This document shows positions 40,654 through 49,686 of a stretch of DNA of 64,000 nucleotides, one piece after another. Source of the DNA: Bifidobacterium erythrocebi (GTDB lineage: Bacteria; Actinomycetota; Actinomycetes; Actinomycetales; Bifidobacteriaceae); contig NZ_JAAIIF010000008.1 of the NCBI RefSeq assembly GCF_012932675.1, forward strand, positions 248,001-312,000, given 5' to 3'. How positions within the stretch are numbered: position 1 is the first letter of the stretch; each line of letters begins with the position of its first letter. The translations under genes and the position numbers were made by a program. The notes below the pieces were generated by a model, which did no database searches, was not told the DNA's origin, and saw only the letters and a list, made by a program, of their open reading frames with translations.

Positions 40654-41625
40654 TCAGTCGCGCAGAGCGGTTCCGGTGAGTTCCAGGAACACGTCGTTAA
40701 GGGTGGGCGGGCGCGAGGTGAGATGCCCGATGGTGACGTTCTCCGATTCGAGGATGCCGAGGATGTCAAGCAGATTGTGTTCTCCGCGCCGGCATCGCAC
40801 GGTGAGCTCGCGTCCGTCGTATTCGGCTTCGATGACGACATCAAGTGCCGCTATGCGCTCGACGATCCGATCGGCGCTTCTCCCCTGCTCGCCGAGGTCA
40901 AGGGTCTCCACGCTGATGCGTTCGCCGAGCTCGATCATGTTCTTCAGCTCCTCGCAGGTGCCGAGCGCGAGATGCCTGCCGTGGTCCATGATCAGCACGC
41001 GGTCGCAGATCTGCTCCACCTCCTCCATGTAATGGCTGGTGTATACCACCGTGGCGCCTTCGGCGTTGAGCCGCTGGATGCCTTCGAGAATGGCGTTGCG
41101 GCTTTGCGGGTCGACCGCCACCGTGGGCTCGTCGAAGAAGATGAGGTCCGGCTTGTGCGCGATGCCGCAGGCGATGTTGAGTCTCCTGAGCAGGCCGCCG
41201 GAAAGCTTTTTCGGACGGAATCCGCGAAACTCGCCGAGCCCTACGAAGTCGATGGCCTCGTCGACCAGCTTTGCGCGACGTTTGCGGTCCTGCACGTACA
41301 GCGAGCAGAAATAGTCGATGTTCTCCCTCACGGTGAGCTCGTCGAATACCGCCACGTTCTGCGGCACGATGCCGATGCATCGTTTCAGCTCGTAGCTGGT
41401 GGGCGTCAGCTGCTCGCCGAATACGCGGATGCTGCCTTCGCTGTAGGTGAGCAATGCCAGGATGCAGTTGATCGCCGTGGTCTTGCCCGAACCGTTGGGG
41501 CCGAGCAGTCCGAAGATCTCTCCCCGGCGCACGTCGAGGTCGAAATAGTCGAGCGCGAGCATGTCGCCATACCGTTTGACCAGATGCTCCACATGCACCG
41601 CGTTGTTGTCGCTCGTATCGCTCAT
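40654..41625 (-). CDS. ABC-2 exporter ATP-binding protein (DrrA-like)
   Basis: The 323-residue ATPase has Walker A GLLGPNGSGKTTAINCILA, signature KLSGGLLRRLNIACGIA and Walker B LIFFDEPTVAVDPQSR. The C-terminal extension of about 80 residues after the ATPase core is typical of DrrA-type drug exporter ATPases. It begins the minus-strand operon and faces the two-component system across a 125-bp divergent region. Confidence 0.93.
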   Translation of the reverse strand: MSDTSDNNAVHVEHLVKRYGDMLALDYFDLDVRRGEIFGLLGPNGSGKTTAINCILALLTYSEGSIRVFGEQLTPTSYELKRCIGIVPQNVAVFDELTVRENIDYFCSLYVQDRKRRAKLVDEAIDFVGLGEFRGFRPKKLSGGLLRRLNIACGIAHKPDLIFFDEPTVAVDPQSRNAILEGIQRLNAEGATVVYTSHYMEEVEQICDRVLIMDHGRHLALGTCEELKNMIELGERISVETLDLGEQGRSADRIVERIAALDVVIEAEYDGRELTVRCRRGEHNLLDILGILESENVTIGHLTSRPPTLNDVFLELTGTALRD

Positions 41626-41710
41626 GATGGCTCCTTTCCCGTTATCACCATTCTCTCAGGCACCGGCTGCGGCATACCGGTGAGCTCCGTCACCACCGGG
41701 GGCGCGCATG

Positions 41711-41724
41711 GTGACATTCGTCAC
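41711..41724. promoter_or_regulatory. Candidate response-regulator operator in divergent region
   Basis: GTGACATTCGTCAC is a dyad with 5-bp arms and a 4-bp centre, 27 bp before the kinase start and within the 125-bp region between kinase and exporter operon. Such GTGAC-N4-GTCAC dyads suit NarL/LuxR-type regulators, which the adjacent gene encodes. Confidence 0.45.
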
Positions 41725-41750
41725 GATTGCCGGTGAAGTAGACTCGGCTT

Positions 41751-42995
41751 GTGCAGGAAATCATGGAACAACTGGCGCTCACGGCCTTGTCCGTGCTGCT
41801 GGCGGTGGCATATGACGGCGGATTGACGCCCGGCAGCGTGGCCGGAACGTTGCTGGCCATATGCTGCGCGGGTTTGACACAGTGGCTGCTGTTGTCCCGC
41901 ACCGCATGGGCATGGGTTCCGTCCCTGTTCCTGGGGTTGGCGGCACTCGCCTTCCCTCCCCTGTTCGTGGCGTTGCCCGCCGCCGGATATGCGGGCGCAC
42001 GTACGTTCCGATGCATGCCGTGCCCATCGGCGTTTCCCTCATCTCGCATACCGTCGCTGGCGTATCAGGCGTTCTCGTGGTGTATGGCATTGCCTTGGGT
42101 TCCGGCCGTTATCCGTCTGATTGCGCAGAGCATGTACGGCACGCCGCCCATTTCGGAATCGCACCCTTGTGGAATGGCGATGCTGTGCGCCATGGGAATG
42201 CTGTGCGCCGTTGCCGGCATGCTTGGATATGCCAGACTCGGGTTGTCCCGCCGCTCGCGGGCCCTGCGGCATGCGCATGACGAGCATCGCGCCATGATGC
42301 GCGAGCTGACGTCCAGACTGTCGTGCTCGGCCGAGGAGCGCGGCGTGGCCGTACGCATGGCGACGCTGAACGAACGGACCCGCATAGCGCGTGATATCCA
42401 CGACAATGTGGGGCATCTGCTCACCCGCGCCATCATGCAGACCGAAGCGTCCAAGGTCGTGGCGCGAATGCGCGACGACGAGGCCGCGGTCCGTTCGCTG
42501 GAGGGCATCGGGACCACACTGCATGAGGCGATGACGGTGATGCGCCGTTCGGTGCATGATCTTGCGGATGACGGCACCGACTTCGCCGCCATGATCGAAG
42601 CCGCCGCACAATCCTCACCCTCCCTGCGGGTACGGGTGACGAATGGTGTCGAGGACGCGCCGGCACCGGTGGCGCGCTGCTGCTCCGCGTTGATCCGGGA
42701 GGCGCTGGCGAATGCCGTCCATCACGGCAGCGCCACCCATGCCGAGGTCACCCTGCGTGATTTCCCGGCGTTCTGGCAGATCGTCGTGCAGGACGATGGC
42801 GGGAATCATGCAGACACCGAAAGCGCCGGCGCTCCGAGGCAGGACCCGGAGAGCGGGCGCGGCATGGGGCTCGCCGACATCGAGGATCGTGTGCATGCAT
42901 TGGACGGCACCTGTACGTACGGCCCGTATGGCAACGGCTGGCGTGTATTCGCGTCCATCCCCAAGGCGGGTTTCGGTGCGGCGCACACATCCTAG
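41751..42995 (+). CDS. Sensor histidine kinase (HisKA_3 type)
   Basis: The 414-residue protein has a membrane sensor of about 4-5 helices (to ~165), then the dimerisation/phosphoacceptor segment NERTRIARDIHDNVGHLLTR with the His, and an HATPase domain (REALANAVHHG and GRGMGLADIEDRV). HisKA_3 kinases partner with NarL-type regulators; one lies just downstream. GTG is the most upstream start. An ATG 12 nt later sits behind AGGA and may be used instead. The divergent ABC exporter is the likely target. Confidence 0.9.
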   Translation: MQEIMEQLALTALSVLLAVAYDGGLTPGSVAGTLLAICCAGLTQWLLLSRTAWAWVPSLFLGLAALAFPPLFVALPAAGYAGARTFRCMPCPSAFPSSRIPSLAYQAFSWCMALPWVPAVIRLIAQSMYGTPPISESHPCGMAMLCAMGMLCAVAGMLGYARLGLSRRSRALRHAHDEHRAMMRELTSRLSCSAEERGVAVRMATLNERTRIARDIHDNVGHLLTRAIMQTEASKVVARMRDDEAAVRSLEGIGTTLHEAMTVMRRSVHDLADDGTDFAAMIEAAAQSSPSLRVRVTNGVEDAPAPVARCCSALIREALANAVHHGSATHAEVTLRDFPAFWQIVVQDDGGNHADTESAGAPRQDPESGRGMGLADIEDRVHALDGTCTYGPYGNGWRVFASIPKAGFGAAHTS

Positions 42996-43069
42996 GCAAG
43001 GCAACTCGTGGCGGCACCGGGTATGCGAGTCTGCAGGGTCTAGGATTAGGGCATATGGGAGGAGCGTGT

Positions 43070-43744
43070 ATGAAAGTCGCGATAGCCGATGACGACCCGA
43101 TCGTATGCTCGTCGTTGCAGACGATTCTGACGGCCACCGGAACGGCCGATGTGCTATGGACGGCCAATACCGGCGAGGAGACGTGCGAACGCTATATGTC
43201 CGGCCCCGCGAACCGCCCGGATGTACTGCTCGTCGACGTGCAGATGCCCGGCATGGACGGCCTCGAGGCGGCGCGCAGGATCCTGGAATTCGACAAGGCG
43301 GCGCGCATCCTGTTTCTCACCACGTTCGCCGATCGCCAGTACATCGCGCAGGCCGTCACGCTTGGCGCGCGAGGATATCTCATCAAGCAGGATGTGGCGT
43401 CGATATGCCCTGCGGTGCAGGCGGTGATGGCCGACCAGATCGTACTGGGTGCGGAAGTGCTCGGCAAACTCACCGATTCGATGAAGGAACAGGGCGAGCA
43501 TGGTGCCCGGCCTCATGCGGATGACGCGGCCGCAGCGGCATTGGATGCACTGAGCGACCGCGAACGCGACATCGCGCGGCTGGTCGCGCAGGGATTGGAT
43601 AACCGGCAGATCGCCGCACGGCTGTTCCTGAGCGAGGGTACGGTGCGCAACCGCATCAGCGGCATACTCGACAAGCTGGCGCTTGACAACCGCACGCAGC
43701 TGGCCATCACTTGGCTGCATGCCGAAGCAGATCAGACTCATTGA
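43070..43744 (+). CDS. NarL/LuxR-family response regulator
   Basis: The 224-residue protein has a receiver domain with acidic pocket DDD at 7-9 and phosphoacceptor Asp at 56 (VLLVDVQMPGMDG), Thr in FLTTFAD and Lys in LIKQD, then a LuxR-type helix-turn-helix (LSDRERDIARLVAQGLDNRQ ... EGTVRNRISGILDKL). The start follows GGGAGGAG. It is 74 bp after the kinase gene. Confidence 0.94.
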   Translation: MKVAIADDDPIVCSSLQTILTATGTADVLWTANTGEETCERYMSGPANRPDVLLVDVQMPGMDGLEAARRILEFDKAARILFLTTFADRQYIAQAVTLGARGYLIKQDVASICPAVQAVMADQIVLGAEVLGKLTDSMKEQGEHGARPHADDAAAAALDALSDRERDIARLVAQGLDNRQIAARLFLSEGTVRNRISGILDKLALDNRTQLAITWLHAEADQTH

Positions 43745-43773
43745 CCGTGCCGGCCGTCAAGTACCGGCATGCC

Positions 43774-43791
43774 TGGCATCGTGGGATGCCA
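43774..43791 (+). terminator. Weak hairpin after response regulator
   Basis: TGGCATC (43774-43780) and GATGCCA (43785-43791) form a 7-bp stem with a 4-nt loop between convergent genes. No T-tract follows. Confidence 0.35.
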
Positions 43792-43819
43792 CCCGTTGCA
43801 GGCAAGGGCGAAAACGGAT

Positions 43820-44023
43820 TCAGCAACAGCAACCGGTATTGGGATGGTATTTGTCGTATTCCTCCCTGGCCCTCAGGAACTCGACTTCGCTCATGGGCGT
43901 CTCGCCGGGGTGTTCCTCGCCGAAACGTTCCAGATAATGGTCGTATCTCGCTTCCCCACTGATCTCACGCATGTACCAGACGATGCCTTGCCAGATCTTC
44001 CTGGCCTTGTCGGCAATATCCAT
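43820..44023 (-). CDS. YbdD/YjiX family small protein (CstA partner)
   Basis: The 67-residue protein begins with KARKIWQGIVWYMREISGEARYDHYLERF and ends in a Cys cluster (NTGCCC), typical of the YbdD/YjiX family that is encoded next to CstA-type pyruvate/peptide importers and affects their activity. It lies 78 bp after cstA, and AAGGA precedes the ATG. A perfect terminator hairpin plus T-tract sits just before its ribosome site, so expression should depend on read-through from cstA. Confidence 0.85.
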   Translation of the reverse strand: MDIADKARKIWQGIVWYMREISGEARYDHYLERFGEEHPGETPMSEVEFLRAREEYDKYHPNTGCCC

Positions 44024-44037
44024 ATCGTGTCCTTATG

Positions 44038-44079
44038 AAAAATCGTCGTTCCGAACGGGTGAACGCTCGGAACGACGAT
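44038..44079 (-). terminator. Intrinsic terminator/attenuator between cstA and ybdD
   Basis: A perfect 13-bp stem (ATCGTCGTTCCGA at 44042-44054 with 44067-44079) is followed on the minus strand by five T residues at 44038-44042. It ends about 15 nt before the ybdD start codon. Confidence 0.8.
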
Positions 44080-44101
44080 ACTCAATCGTTATGACCGGCT
44101 A

Positions 44102-46513
44102 TCAGGCGGTAGCCTGTGCGGCCTGGCGCAGCTCCTGCAGCTTGGCGCTGTATTCGCGCTGCACCTTCTTCTCCAGCTTGGTGGCGACCAGGCTGCTCGG
44201 CGCGAACCATTCGGATTCGACGAACGGCTCCTCGCTGGTGGTCTCGACGCCGAACTTGCCACGGGCCAGGATCCGTACGACCTGAACCACGCCGACGATT
44301 ACGAAGACGCCCATCATGACCATGAAGAACACGGACAGGAAACCGTCCAGGTAGGCGTTGGACAGCGCGGCCTTGGCATTGGTCAGGGCCTCGCCGCTCA
44401 GCGCGCCGCTTGCGATCTGGGTCTTGTAGTTCGCGGCCACAGTAAAGTAGCTCAGTGGCCCGAAGATCTTCTGGAAGTCGGCGGTGAAGGTCACGGCCAC
44501 ATCCCACACGAGCGGGACGATCGGAATCCACAGGTACTTCTTGTAGCCGAGCTTGGCGACGCACACGGTTACGAGCACGAAGCAGGCCGCGGCGAGCAGC
44601 TGGTTGGAGATGCCGAAGATCGGCACCATGGCGTTGATGCCGCCGTTCGTATCGGCCACGCCCATCCACAGCATGGAGCCCCACAGGGCCACGGCGATCA
44701 GCGTGGTGATCACGTTGCCGATCTTCCAGGTCGGGTCGGCGAACCTCTTGAGCCTGCGCACGTTGCCGAGCAGTTCGCCGATCTGGTAGCGGGCCACGCG
44801 GGTGCCGTTGTCGACGGTGGTGAGAATGAACAGCGCTTCGAACATGATGGCGAAGTGGTACCAGAAGGCCATGGCGTTGTGACCGCCGAGGAAGGACTTC
44901 AGGAAACTCGCCATGCCCATGGCGAAGGTGGTGGCGCCGCCGGTGCGGGAGACGATGGTCTTCTCGCCGATGTCGGAGGCGGCCTTTTCAAGCGCTTCGG
45001 AGCCTTCGTAGGTCTTGGCGTTGCCGTTGTCGTCCACGGAATCCCAGGTGACCTTCATCTGCTCGCCCTTGATATTGCTGACCTTCATGGAGTTCACGGC
45101 CTTGACGGCGGCGTCGGCCTGCTGCTTCGGGGTGGAAGTCGCGGAGACGGTTACGCCGGAGGCCTTGCTGATCTGCAGGGCGGACATGTTGGTGGAGAAG
45201 TACACGCCCTGGGAGACGGTGATGGCCGCGATCAGGGCGATGATGGCGGTGAAGGATTCGACCAGCATGGAGCCGTAGCCGATCATGCGGATCTGGTTCT
45301 CCTTCTCCAGGGCCTTCGGGGTCAGGCCGGAGCTCACCGCGCCATGGAAACCGGACAAGGCACCGCAGGCGATGGTGATGAACAGGAACGGGAACAGGTT
45401 GCCGGAGAAGGTGGGGCCTGTGGAGACGCCGGCCAGTTCGGTGATGGCCGGGACCTTGACCATCGGGTTGGCGATGATGATGCCGATGACCAGCAGGATC
45501 AGCGTGCCGATCTTCATCAGGGTGGACAGGTAGTCGCGCGGGGTGACGAGCAGCCAGTGCGGCAGCGCCGCGGCGGCGAAGGAGTAGATCACCAGGGCGA
45601 TGACGAGCTGCTTGCCGGTCAGCGTGAAGATCGGGGCGAGCACCGGGGAGTCGGCGATGTAACCGCCGGCGACGATGTCGATGACGAGCAGCACGAAGCC
45701 GAGGATGGTGGTCTCGATCACGCGGCCGGGACGCAGGAAGCGCTGATAGCAGCCCATGATCAGGGCGATCGGGATGGTCATGCCGATGGAGAACACGGCC
45801 CACGGCGAGGACGCCATGGCCTTGACTGCGACCAGGGCGAGGAACGCCATGGCGATGGCGGTCATGACCACCAGGAACACGGAGAGGATGGTGCCGCCGA
45901 ACTTGCCCATCTCATCGGTGGCCATCTGGCCGAAGGAACGGCCGCGGCGCTTGGCGGAGATCCACAGCATGAGCATGTCCTGCACGGCGCCGGCGAAGAT
46001 CACGCCGAGGATGATCCACATGGTGGAGGGCAGATAGCCCATCTGCGCAGCAAGGATCGGGCCGACGAGCGGGCCTGCGCCGGAGATGCCGGCGAAGTGC
46101 TGGCCGAACAGCACGCGACGGTCGGTGCGCTCGAAGTTGGCACCGTCGTGCACGCGCTCGGCCGGCGTGGCGTTCGCGTCATTGGTGCGCATGATCTTGA
46201 TCTGGATGTAGTACGCGTAGAAGCGGTAGGCGATCGCGTAGGAGCACAGGGCCACCACTACGAACCAGATGGCGGAGATCTCCTCGCCGCGCGATACCGC
46301 CAGCACGGACCAGCCGATGGCGCATACGATCGCGACCACGGCCCAGACGACGGCCTTCGGCCAGGTCCACACCATCTTCGGCTTCACACCGACGGGAAGC
46401 CCCTTCGAATTGCGGATGACGCGTTCCTCCTCGGCGGGCGTGTAATCGTCCGTGAATTCCAGTTTGCCGGGCGCGGGTATGCGAGCGCCGGCTGTGCCTG
46501 TTGCACTTGTCAT
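44102..46513 (-). CDS. cstA: CstA-family pyruvate/peptide transporter
   Basis: The 803-residue protein has about 16-18 membrane segments and the CstA signature areas GPLVGPILAAQMGYLPS and FHGAVSSGLTPKALEKE. E. coli CstA imports pyruvate and affects peptide use; the substrate here is not proven. An unusual soluble insertion of about 100 residues lies between two helices (see findings). The start at MTSATGTAG follows GAGAGA; two longer in-frame starts have no site. The YbdD partner follows. Confidence 0.9.
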   Translation of the reverse strand: MTSATGTAGARIPAPGKLEFTDDYTPAEEERVIRNSKGLPVGVKPKMVWTWPKAVVWAVVAIVCAIGWSVLAVSRGEEISAIWFVVVALCSYAIAYRFYAYYIQIKIMRTNDANATPAERVHDGANFERTDRRVLFGQHFAGISGAGPLVGPILAAQMGYLPSTMWIILGVIFAGAVQDMLMLWISAKRRGRSFGQMATDEMGKFGGTILSVFLVVMTAIAMAFLALVAVKAMASSPWAVFSIGMTIPIALIMGCYQRFLRPGRVIETTILGFVLLVIDIVAGGYIADSPVLAPIFTLTGKQLVIALVIYSFAAAALPHWLLVTPRDYLSTLMKIGTLILLVIGIIIANPMVKVPAITELAGVSTGPTFSGNLFPFLFITIACGALSGFHGAVSSGLTPKALEKENQIRMIGYGSMLVESFTAIIALIAAITVSQGVYFSTNMSALQISKASGVTVSATSTPKQQADAAVKAVNSMKVSNIKGEQMKVTWDSVDDNGNAKTYEGSEALEKAASDIGEKTIVSRTGGATTFAMGMASFLKSFLGGHNAMAFWYHFAIMFEALFILTTVDNGTRVARYQIGELLGNVRRLKRFADPTWKIGNVITTLIAVALWGSMLWMGVADTNGGINAMVPIFGISNQLLAAACFVLVTVCVAKLGYKKYLWIPIVPLVWDVAVTFTADFQKIFGPLSYFTVAANYKTQIASGALSGEALTNAKAALSNAYLDGFLSVFFMVMMGVFVIVGVVQVVRILARGKFGVETTSEEPFVESEWFAPSSLVATKLEKKVQREYSAKLQELRQAAQATA

Positions 46514-46710
46514 TGTGTTCTCTCTCGATTGGCTGATTGTTGTTGTAGCCATGCCTTTGGTGAAGGCTCTTCTCCTATGGCTAGGCAACAGCGTAGGTCG
46601 GCTAATCGAAGCGCTGCGTTAATTCTCACAGTTTGGATAGGCGGGTTCAGCGGATTGTGTATGGTTGGCGGCGAGCGCGGCGGCGTGTTTGCGGGTTTTG
46701 GGTTTGCGGG

Positions 46711-47043
46711 TTAGAAGACGAGTTGGATGAGTGCCATGTATATGGCGGTTCCTCCTGCGATGGAGAGCAGCATGTTCTTTTTCCATAGGTGGAGCAGGAT
46801 GATGGCGATGATGGCGAGTGCTTCGGGGATGCCGTGGTTGCCGGTGAGTGGTTGTGTTCCTTTGAGCGAGTAGACGACGAGTAGTCCGGTCATGGCGTAT
46901 GGCAGTACGGTGCCGAGGTAGGTGATGAGGCGTGGTGGTTCTTTGGATTCGGGGAAGAGTATGAAGGGGAGGAATCGTGTGAGCATGGTGCCGAGTACTG
47001 CCATGAGTATGGTGATGATGCCTTGCCAGGTGGTCATGGTCAT
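46711..47043 (-). CDS. azlD: AzlD-family branched-chain amino acid exporter subunit
   Basis: The 110-residue, mostly hydrophobic protein (three or four helices) has the AzlD layout, starting [20 protein letters not shown] and with [19 protein letters not shown]. Its ATG overlaps the azlC stop codon as ATGA, so it is coupled. AzlCD exports branched-chain amino acids or analogues such as azaleucine. A longer frame through azlC in another register is a shadow. Confidence 0.85.
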   Translation of the reverse strand: MTMTTWQGIITILMAVLGTMLTRFLPFILFPESKEPPRLITYLGTVLPYAMTGLLVVYSLKGTQPLTGNHGIPEALAIIAIILLHLWKKNMLLSIAGGTAIYMALIQLVF

Positions 47044-47837
47044 CGTGTGTGGTTCTCCTTGGTTGTGGGGGTGTCTGTGGAGTCTGTGGTGTCGGTGTTG
47101 GTGGGTGTGGTTGTGGTGTTGAGGTCTTCGAGGTATGGGCGTAGTGCGATGAACATGATGAGCATGGCGATCAGTGAGGGGATCATGAAGTTGTCGGGGC
47201 CGAGGATGCTGAGGCAGATGGTTGGTATGGCGATGCCGGTGAGTGCTGCCATGTGGCTTTTGTGTGTTGTGGTCATCCATTGGTCTATGAAGATGACGAC
47301 GAACATGGCGGTCATGACGAAGTCGAGGCCTGTGGTGCTGAAGGTGATCCGTCCTCCGATGATGCCGCCGAGTGTGGCTCCGGATACCCAGGAGAGTTGG
47401 TTGAGCAGGGCGACGAAGAGGTAGAACCATCCGCGGTCGACGGTTGTGGGGATGGTGGTGCCGTTGTCGATGGCGAAGGTCTCGTCGCATAGTGAGAAGA
47501 TGAGGTATGGCTTTTTCGCTCCCATGTTTGTGAATCGGCCGAGCATGGAGATGCCGTAGAACAGGTGGCGGGTGCCGAGCATGATGGCGAGCATGAGGGC
47601 TGCGAGCGGGTTGAATGCGGAGACGAGCAGGTCCACGGTGACGAATTCCATGGAGCCGGTGTAGATGAATGTGCTCATGCACATGGGCCATAGGAACGAG
47701 TAGCCTCGTGTGCCCATGAGCACGCCATATGACATGGCCAGGAAGAAGAAGCTGATGCAGACCGGCAGTGTTCTGGGCAGTGCGGTCGTGAACGCTTTGG
47801 CGATGGCTTGTCTTCTGTGTCGCGTGTTCGGTGCCAA
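47040..47837 (-). CDS. azlC: AzlC-family branched-chain amino acid exporter (TTG start)
   Basis: The 265-residue protein has about seven helices and the AzlC landmarks [16 protein letters not shown] and [14 protein letters not shown], with LCDETFA. The start is TTG, with AAAGGAA about 8 nt upstream; the frame begins [20 protein letters not shown]. Its C-terminal 25 residues are almost all Thr, Asn, Asp and Pro, which is unusual. Codon choice and strand composition (long T/G-rich runs on the plus strand) differ from nearby core genes. Confidence 0.83.
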   Translation of the reverse strand: MAPNTRHRRQAIAKAFTTALPRTLPVCISFFFLAMSYGVLMGTRGYSFLWPMCMSTFIYTGSMEFVTVDLLVSAFNPLAALMLAIMLGTRHLFYGISMLGRFTNMGAKKPYLIFSLCDETFAIDNGTTIPTTVDRGWFYLFVALLNQLSWVSGATLGGIIGGRITFSTTGLDFVMTAMFVVIFIDQWMTTTHKSHMAALTGIAIPTICLSILGPDNFMIPSLIAMLIMFIALRPYLEDLNTTTTPTNTDTTDSTDTPTTKENHTR

Positions 47838-48030
47838 GCGTGTGTTCCTTTCCGTGTTCCGCCGTGCCCGTGCGGCTGGTTCCTTCTGGCATCGGCCATC
47901 TTACTATCGTGGTTCTGTGTCAAATGCCTTTGGCGGTATCGGCTTCGGTTATGGCCGGTTACGCCCGGAGCGGGTTGTGGTGGGCTATCATGTCTGCGTA
48001 CCGGACATCTTGGATCGAGAAGGAGCATGG

Positions 48031-48546
48031 ATGAAAACGCTGGTTCTGGTATTCCACCCGCATCTGGAGAAATCGCGGGTCAATCGCAGGCTTATGGACA
48101 TCGCCGAGGAGACCGGGGATGTGACGGTGGTCGACGAGTACGCCGCGTACCCTGATTTCAGGGTCAACGTGGAGCATGAGCAGGAGCTGCTTGAGACGCA
48201 TGATCGCATCGTGCTGCAGTTCCCGTTCTATTGGTTCAGCTCCCCTGCGCTGCTCAAGCAGTGGGAGGATATGGTGCTGAAGTCCGGCTGGGCGTATGCC
48301 GGCGGCCGCGCGTTGGAGGGCAAGGAGTTCATGCTGGCGGTGTCCACCGGCTCTCCGGCCGACTCGTATACGCATGAGGGCAGTCATCTGCGCACCATGG
48401 AGGAGCTGCTTTTCCCGTTCGCGGAGACGGTCCGTTATGTACATGCCACGTATTTGAAGCCGTTCCTCATCCAGGGCGTTGCCACCGCCAGCGATGAGCA
48501 GATCGATGCCGCCGTGGCCAAGTACCCGGAGGCGCTGACCGCCTGA
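48031..48546 (+). CDS. Flavodoxin-fold NAD(P)H dehydrogenase (quinone) / FMN reductase
   Basis: The 171-residue protein has the KefF/MdaB/NQO-like fold: VLVFHPHLEKSRVNRRLMD (phosphate loop), FPFYWFSSPALLKQWEDMV and KEFMLAVSTGS. Such proteins reduce quinones or flavins with NAD(P)H in a two-electron step that avoids radicals. AGAAGGAG precedes the ATG. The gene diverges from azlC and ends at a terminator that merges into the next gene's promoter. Confidence 0.85.
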   Translation: MKTLVLVFHPHLEKSRVNRRLMDIAEETGDVTVVDEYAAYPDFRVNVEHEQELLETHDRIVLQFPFYWFSSPALLKQWEDMVLKSGWAYAGGRALEGKEFMLAVSTGSPADSYTHEGSHLRTMEELLFPFAETVRYVHATYLKPFLIQGVATASDEQIDAAVAKYPEALTA

Positions 48547-48590
48547 CCGTCGTTCCCGGCGTCCTCGGCATGTCGACGCCGATAATACGC

Positions 48591-48634
48591 AACGGGGAGC
48601 CGCGTTCATCTTGCAGCGAACGTGACTCCCCGTT
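48591..48634 (+). terminator. Terminator after flavodoxin-fold reductase
   Basis: AACGGGGAG (48591-48599) pairs with CTCCCCGTT (48626-48634); the loop is partly paired. The distal end abuts the -35 of the DUF3737 promoter. Confidence 0.5.
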
Positions 48635-48663
48635 TGACTTCGAGTACTCGAAGTTCCTATCTT
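48634..48663 (+). promoter_or_regulatory. MerR-type promoter of DUF3737 gene
   Basis: TTGACT (48634-48639) and TATCTT (48658-48663) are 18 bp apart. The spacer holds a perfect 18-bp palindrome, ACTTCGAGTACTCGAAGT, at 48637-48654. An over-long spacer with a central dyad is the signature of MerR-family control, where the regulator twists the promoter. Confidence 0.65.
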
Positions 48664-48688
48664 GTGCAACGGAGCATAGAAGGAGCAC

Positions 48689-49588
48689 ATGTTGAACAGC
48701 ATCCAAGACACCACTGATACCTCTGATGCCGATGGCATGGTCGAGGTCCGTCAGGCGTTCCTCACCGGCGAGCGCGCGGAGTTCTTCGCCAGGGACCGCC
48801 GGTATGTCGATACTATTTTCGCCGATGGCGAGTCGCCGTTGAAGCATGCGCGCGATATCGAATTGGTGGACAGTTCGTTCAAGTGGAAGTATCCGCTGTG
48901 GTATTGCAGCAATGTGAGGGCGAGGAACTGCACGTGGTTCGAGATGGGGCGTGCGGGCGTATGGTATACGGACCATATCACGGTGGAGGATTCGACGATC
49001 GAGGCGCCGAAGAACTTCCGTCGTGCGCATGACGTGTCGTTGCGCAACGTGGATTTCCCCAATGCCGAGGAGACGTTGTGGTCCTGCCGTGACGTGACGT
49101 TGGATAATGTGAGCGCGCATGGCGATTATCTGGCGATGAACTGCGAGAACGTGAAGGCCGATAATCTGCGTCTGGTGGGCAATTATCCGTTCGATGGGGC
49201 GCGGAACGTGCAGATCTCGAATTCGCGGCTGATCTCGAAGGATTGCTTCTGGAACTGCGAGAACGTGACGGTGCGCGACTCGTTCGTTTCGGGCGAGTAT
49301 CTGGCGTGGAATTCGCGGAACGTGACGTTCGAGAACTGTACGATCGAAAGCCTGCAGGGCCTGTGCTACGTGGATAACCTGGTGTTGCGCAACTGCCGGC
49401 TGATCAATACGACGCTGGCGTTCGAGTATTCCACGGTGGATGCGGACGTTCACGGCACGATCGACAGCGTGCTCAATCCGAGTGCGGGCACGATCCGCGC
49501 CGATGCGATCGGCAAGCTGACGCTCGACCCGGAACGGATCGACCCGAGCAAGGTCAGGGTCGTGCTCACCGGCGGCAACGCCGACTGA
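48689..49588 (+). CDS. DUF3737 family beta-helix protein
   Basis: The 299-residue protein is made of short repeats (e.g. RNCTWFEMGRAGVWYTDHIT, DVTLDNVSAHGDYLAMNCEN, NVTVRDSFVSGEYLAWNSRN) that fit a right-handed beta-helix and match DUF3737, a family of unknown function common in lactobacilli and bifidobacteria. No signal peptide or catalytic motif is apparent. The ribosome site is AGAAGGAG. The MerR-type promoter upstream suggests stress-linked expression. Confidence 0.85.
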   Translation: MLNSIQDTTDTSDADGMVEVRQAFLTGERAEFFARDRRYVDTIFADGESPLKHARDIELVDSSFKWKYPLWYCSNVRARNCTWFEMGRAGVWYTDHITVEDSTIEAPKNFRRAHDVSLRNVDFPNAEETLWSCRDVTLDNVSAHGDYLAMNCENVKADNLRLVGNYPFDGARNVQISNSRLISKDCFWNCENVTVRDSFVSGEYLAWNSRNVTFENCTIESLQGLCYVDNLVLRNCRLINTTLAFEYSTVDADVHGTIDSVLNPSAGTIRADAIGKLTLDPERIDPSKVRVVLTGGNAD

Positions 49589-49616
49589 GCGAGACCAAAG
49601 CCAGCTGAACGAAGCG

Positions 49617-49648
49617 AAGGCCGGCCACCATTGTTCGTGGCCGGCCTT
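49617..49648. terminator. Terminator between convergent DUF3737 and aldo/keto reductase
   Basis: AAGGCCGGCCAC (49617-49628) and GTGGCCGGCCTT (49637-49648) form a perfect 12-bp stem with an 8-nt loop. Confidence 0.7.
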
Positions 49649-49686
49649 GCCGTATCCGCCGCCCTGCCGGGTTCGCGGGCCGTCGT

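Noticed and set aside
46711..47892. A 393-residue frame through the azlCD region
   Set aside because: Only its last 110 residues look like AzlD; the rest is a His/Arg/Thr-rich out-of-register reading of azlC.
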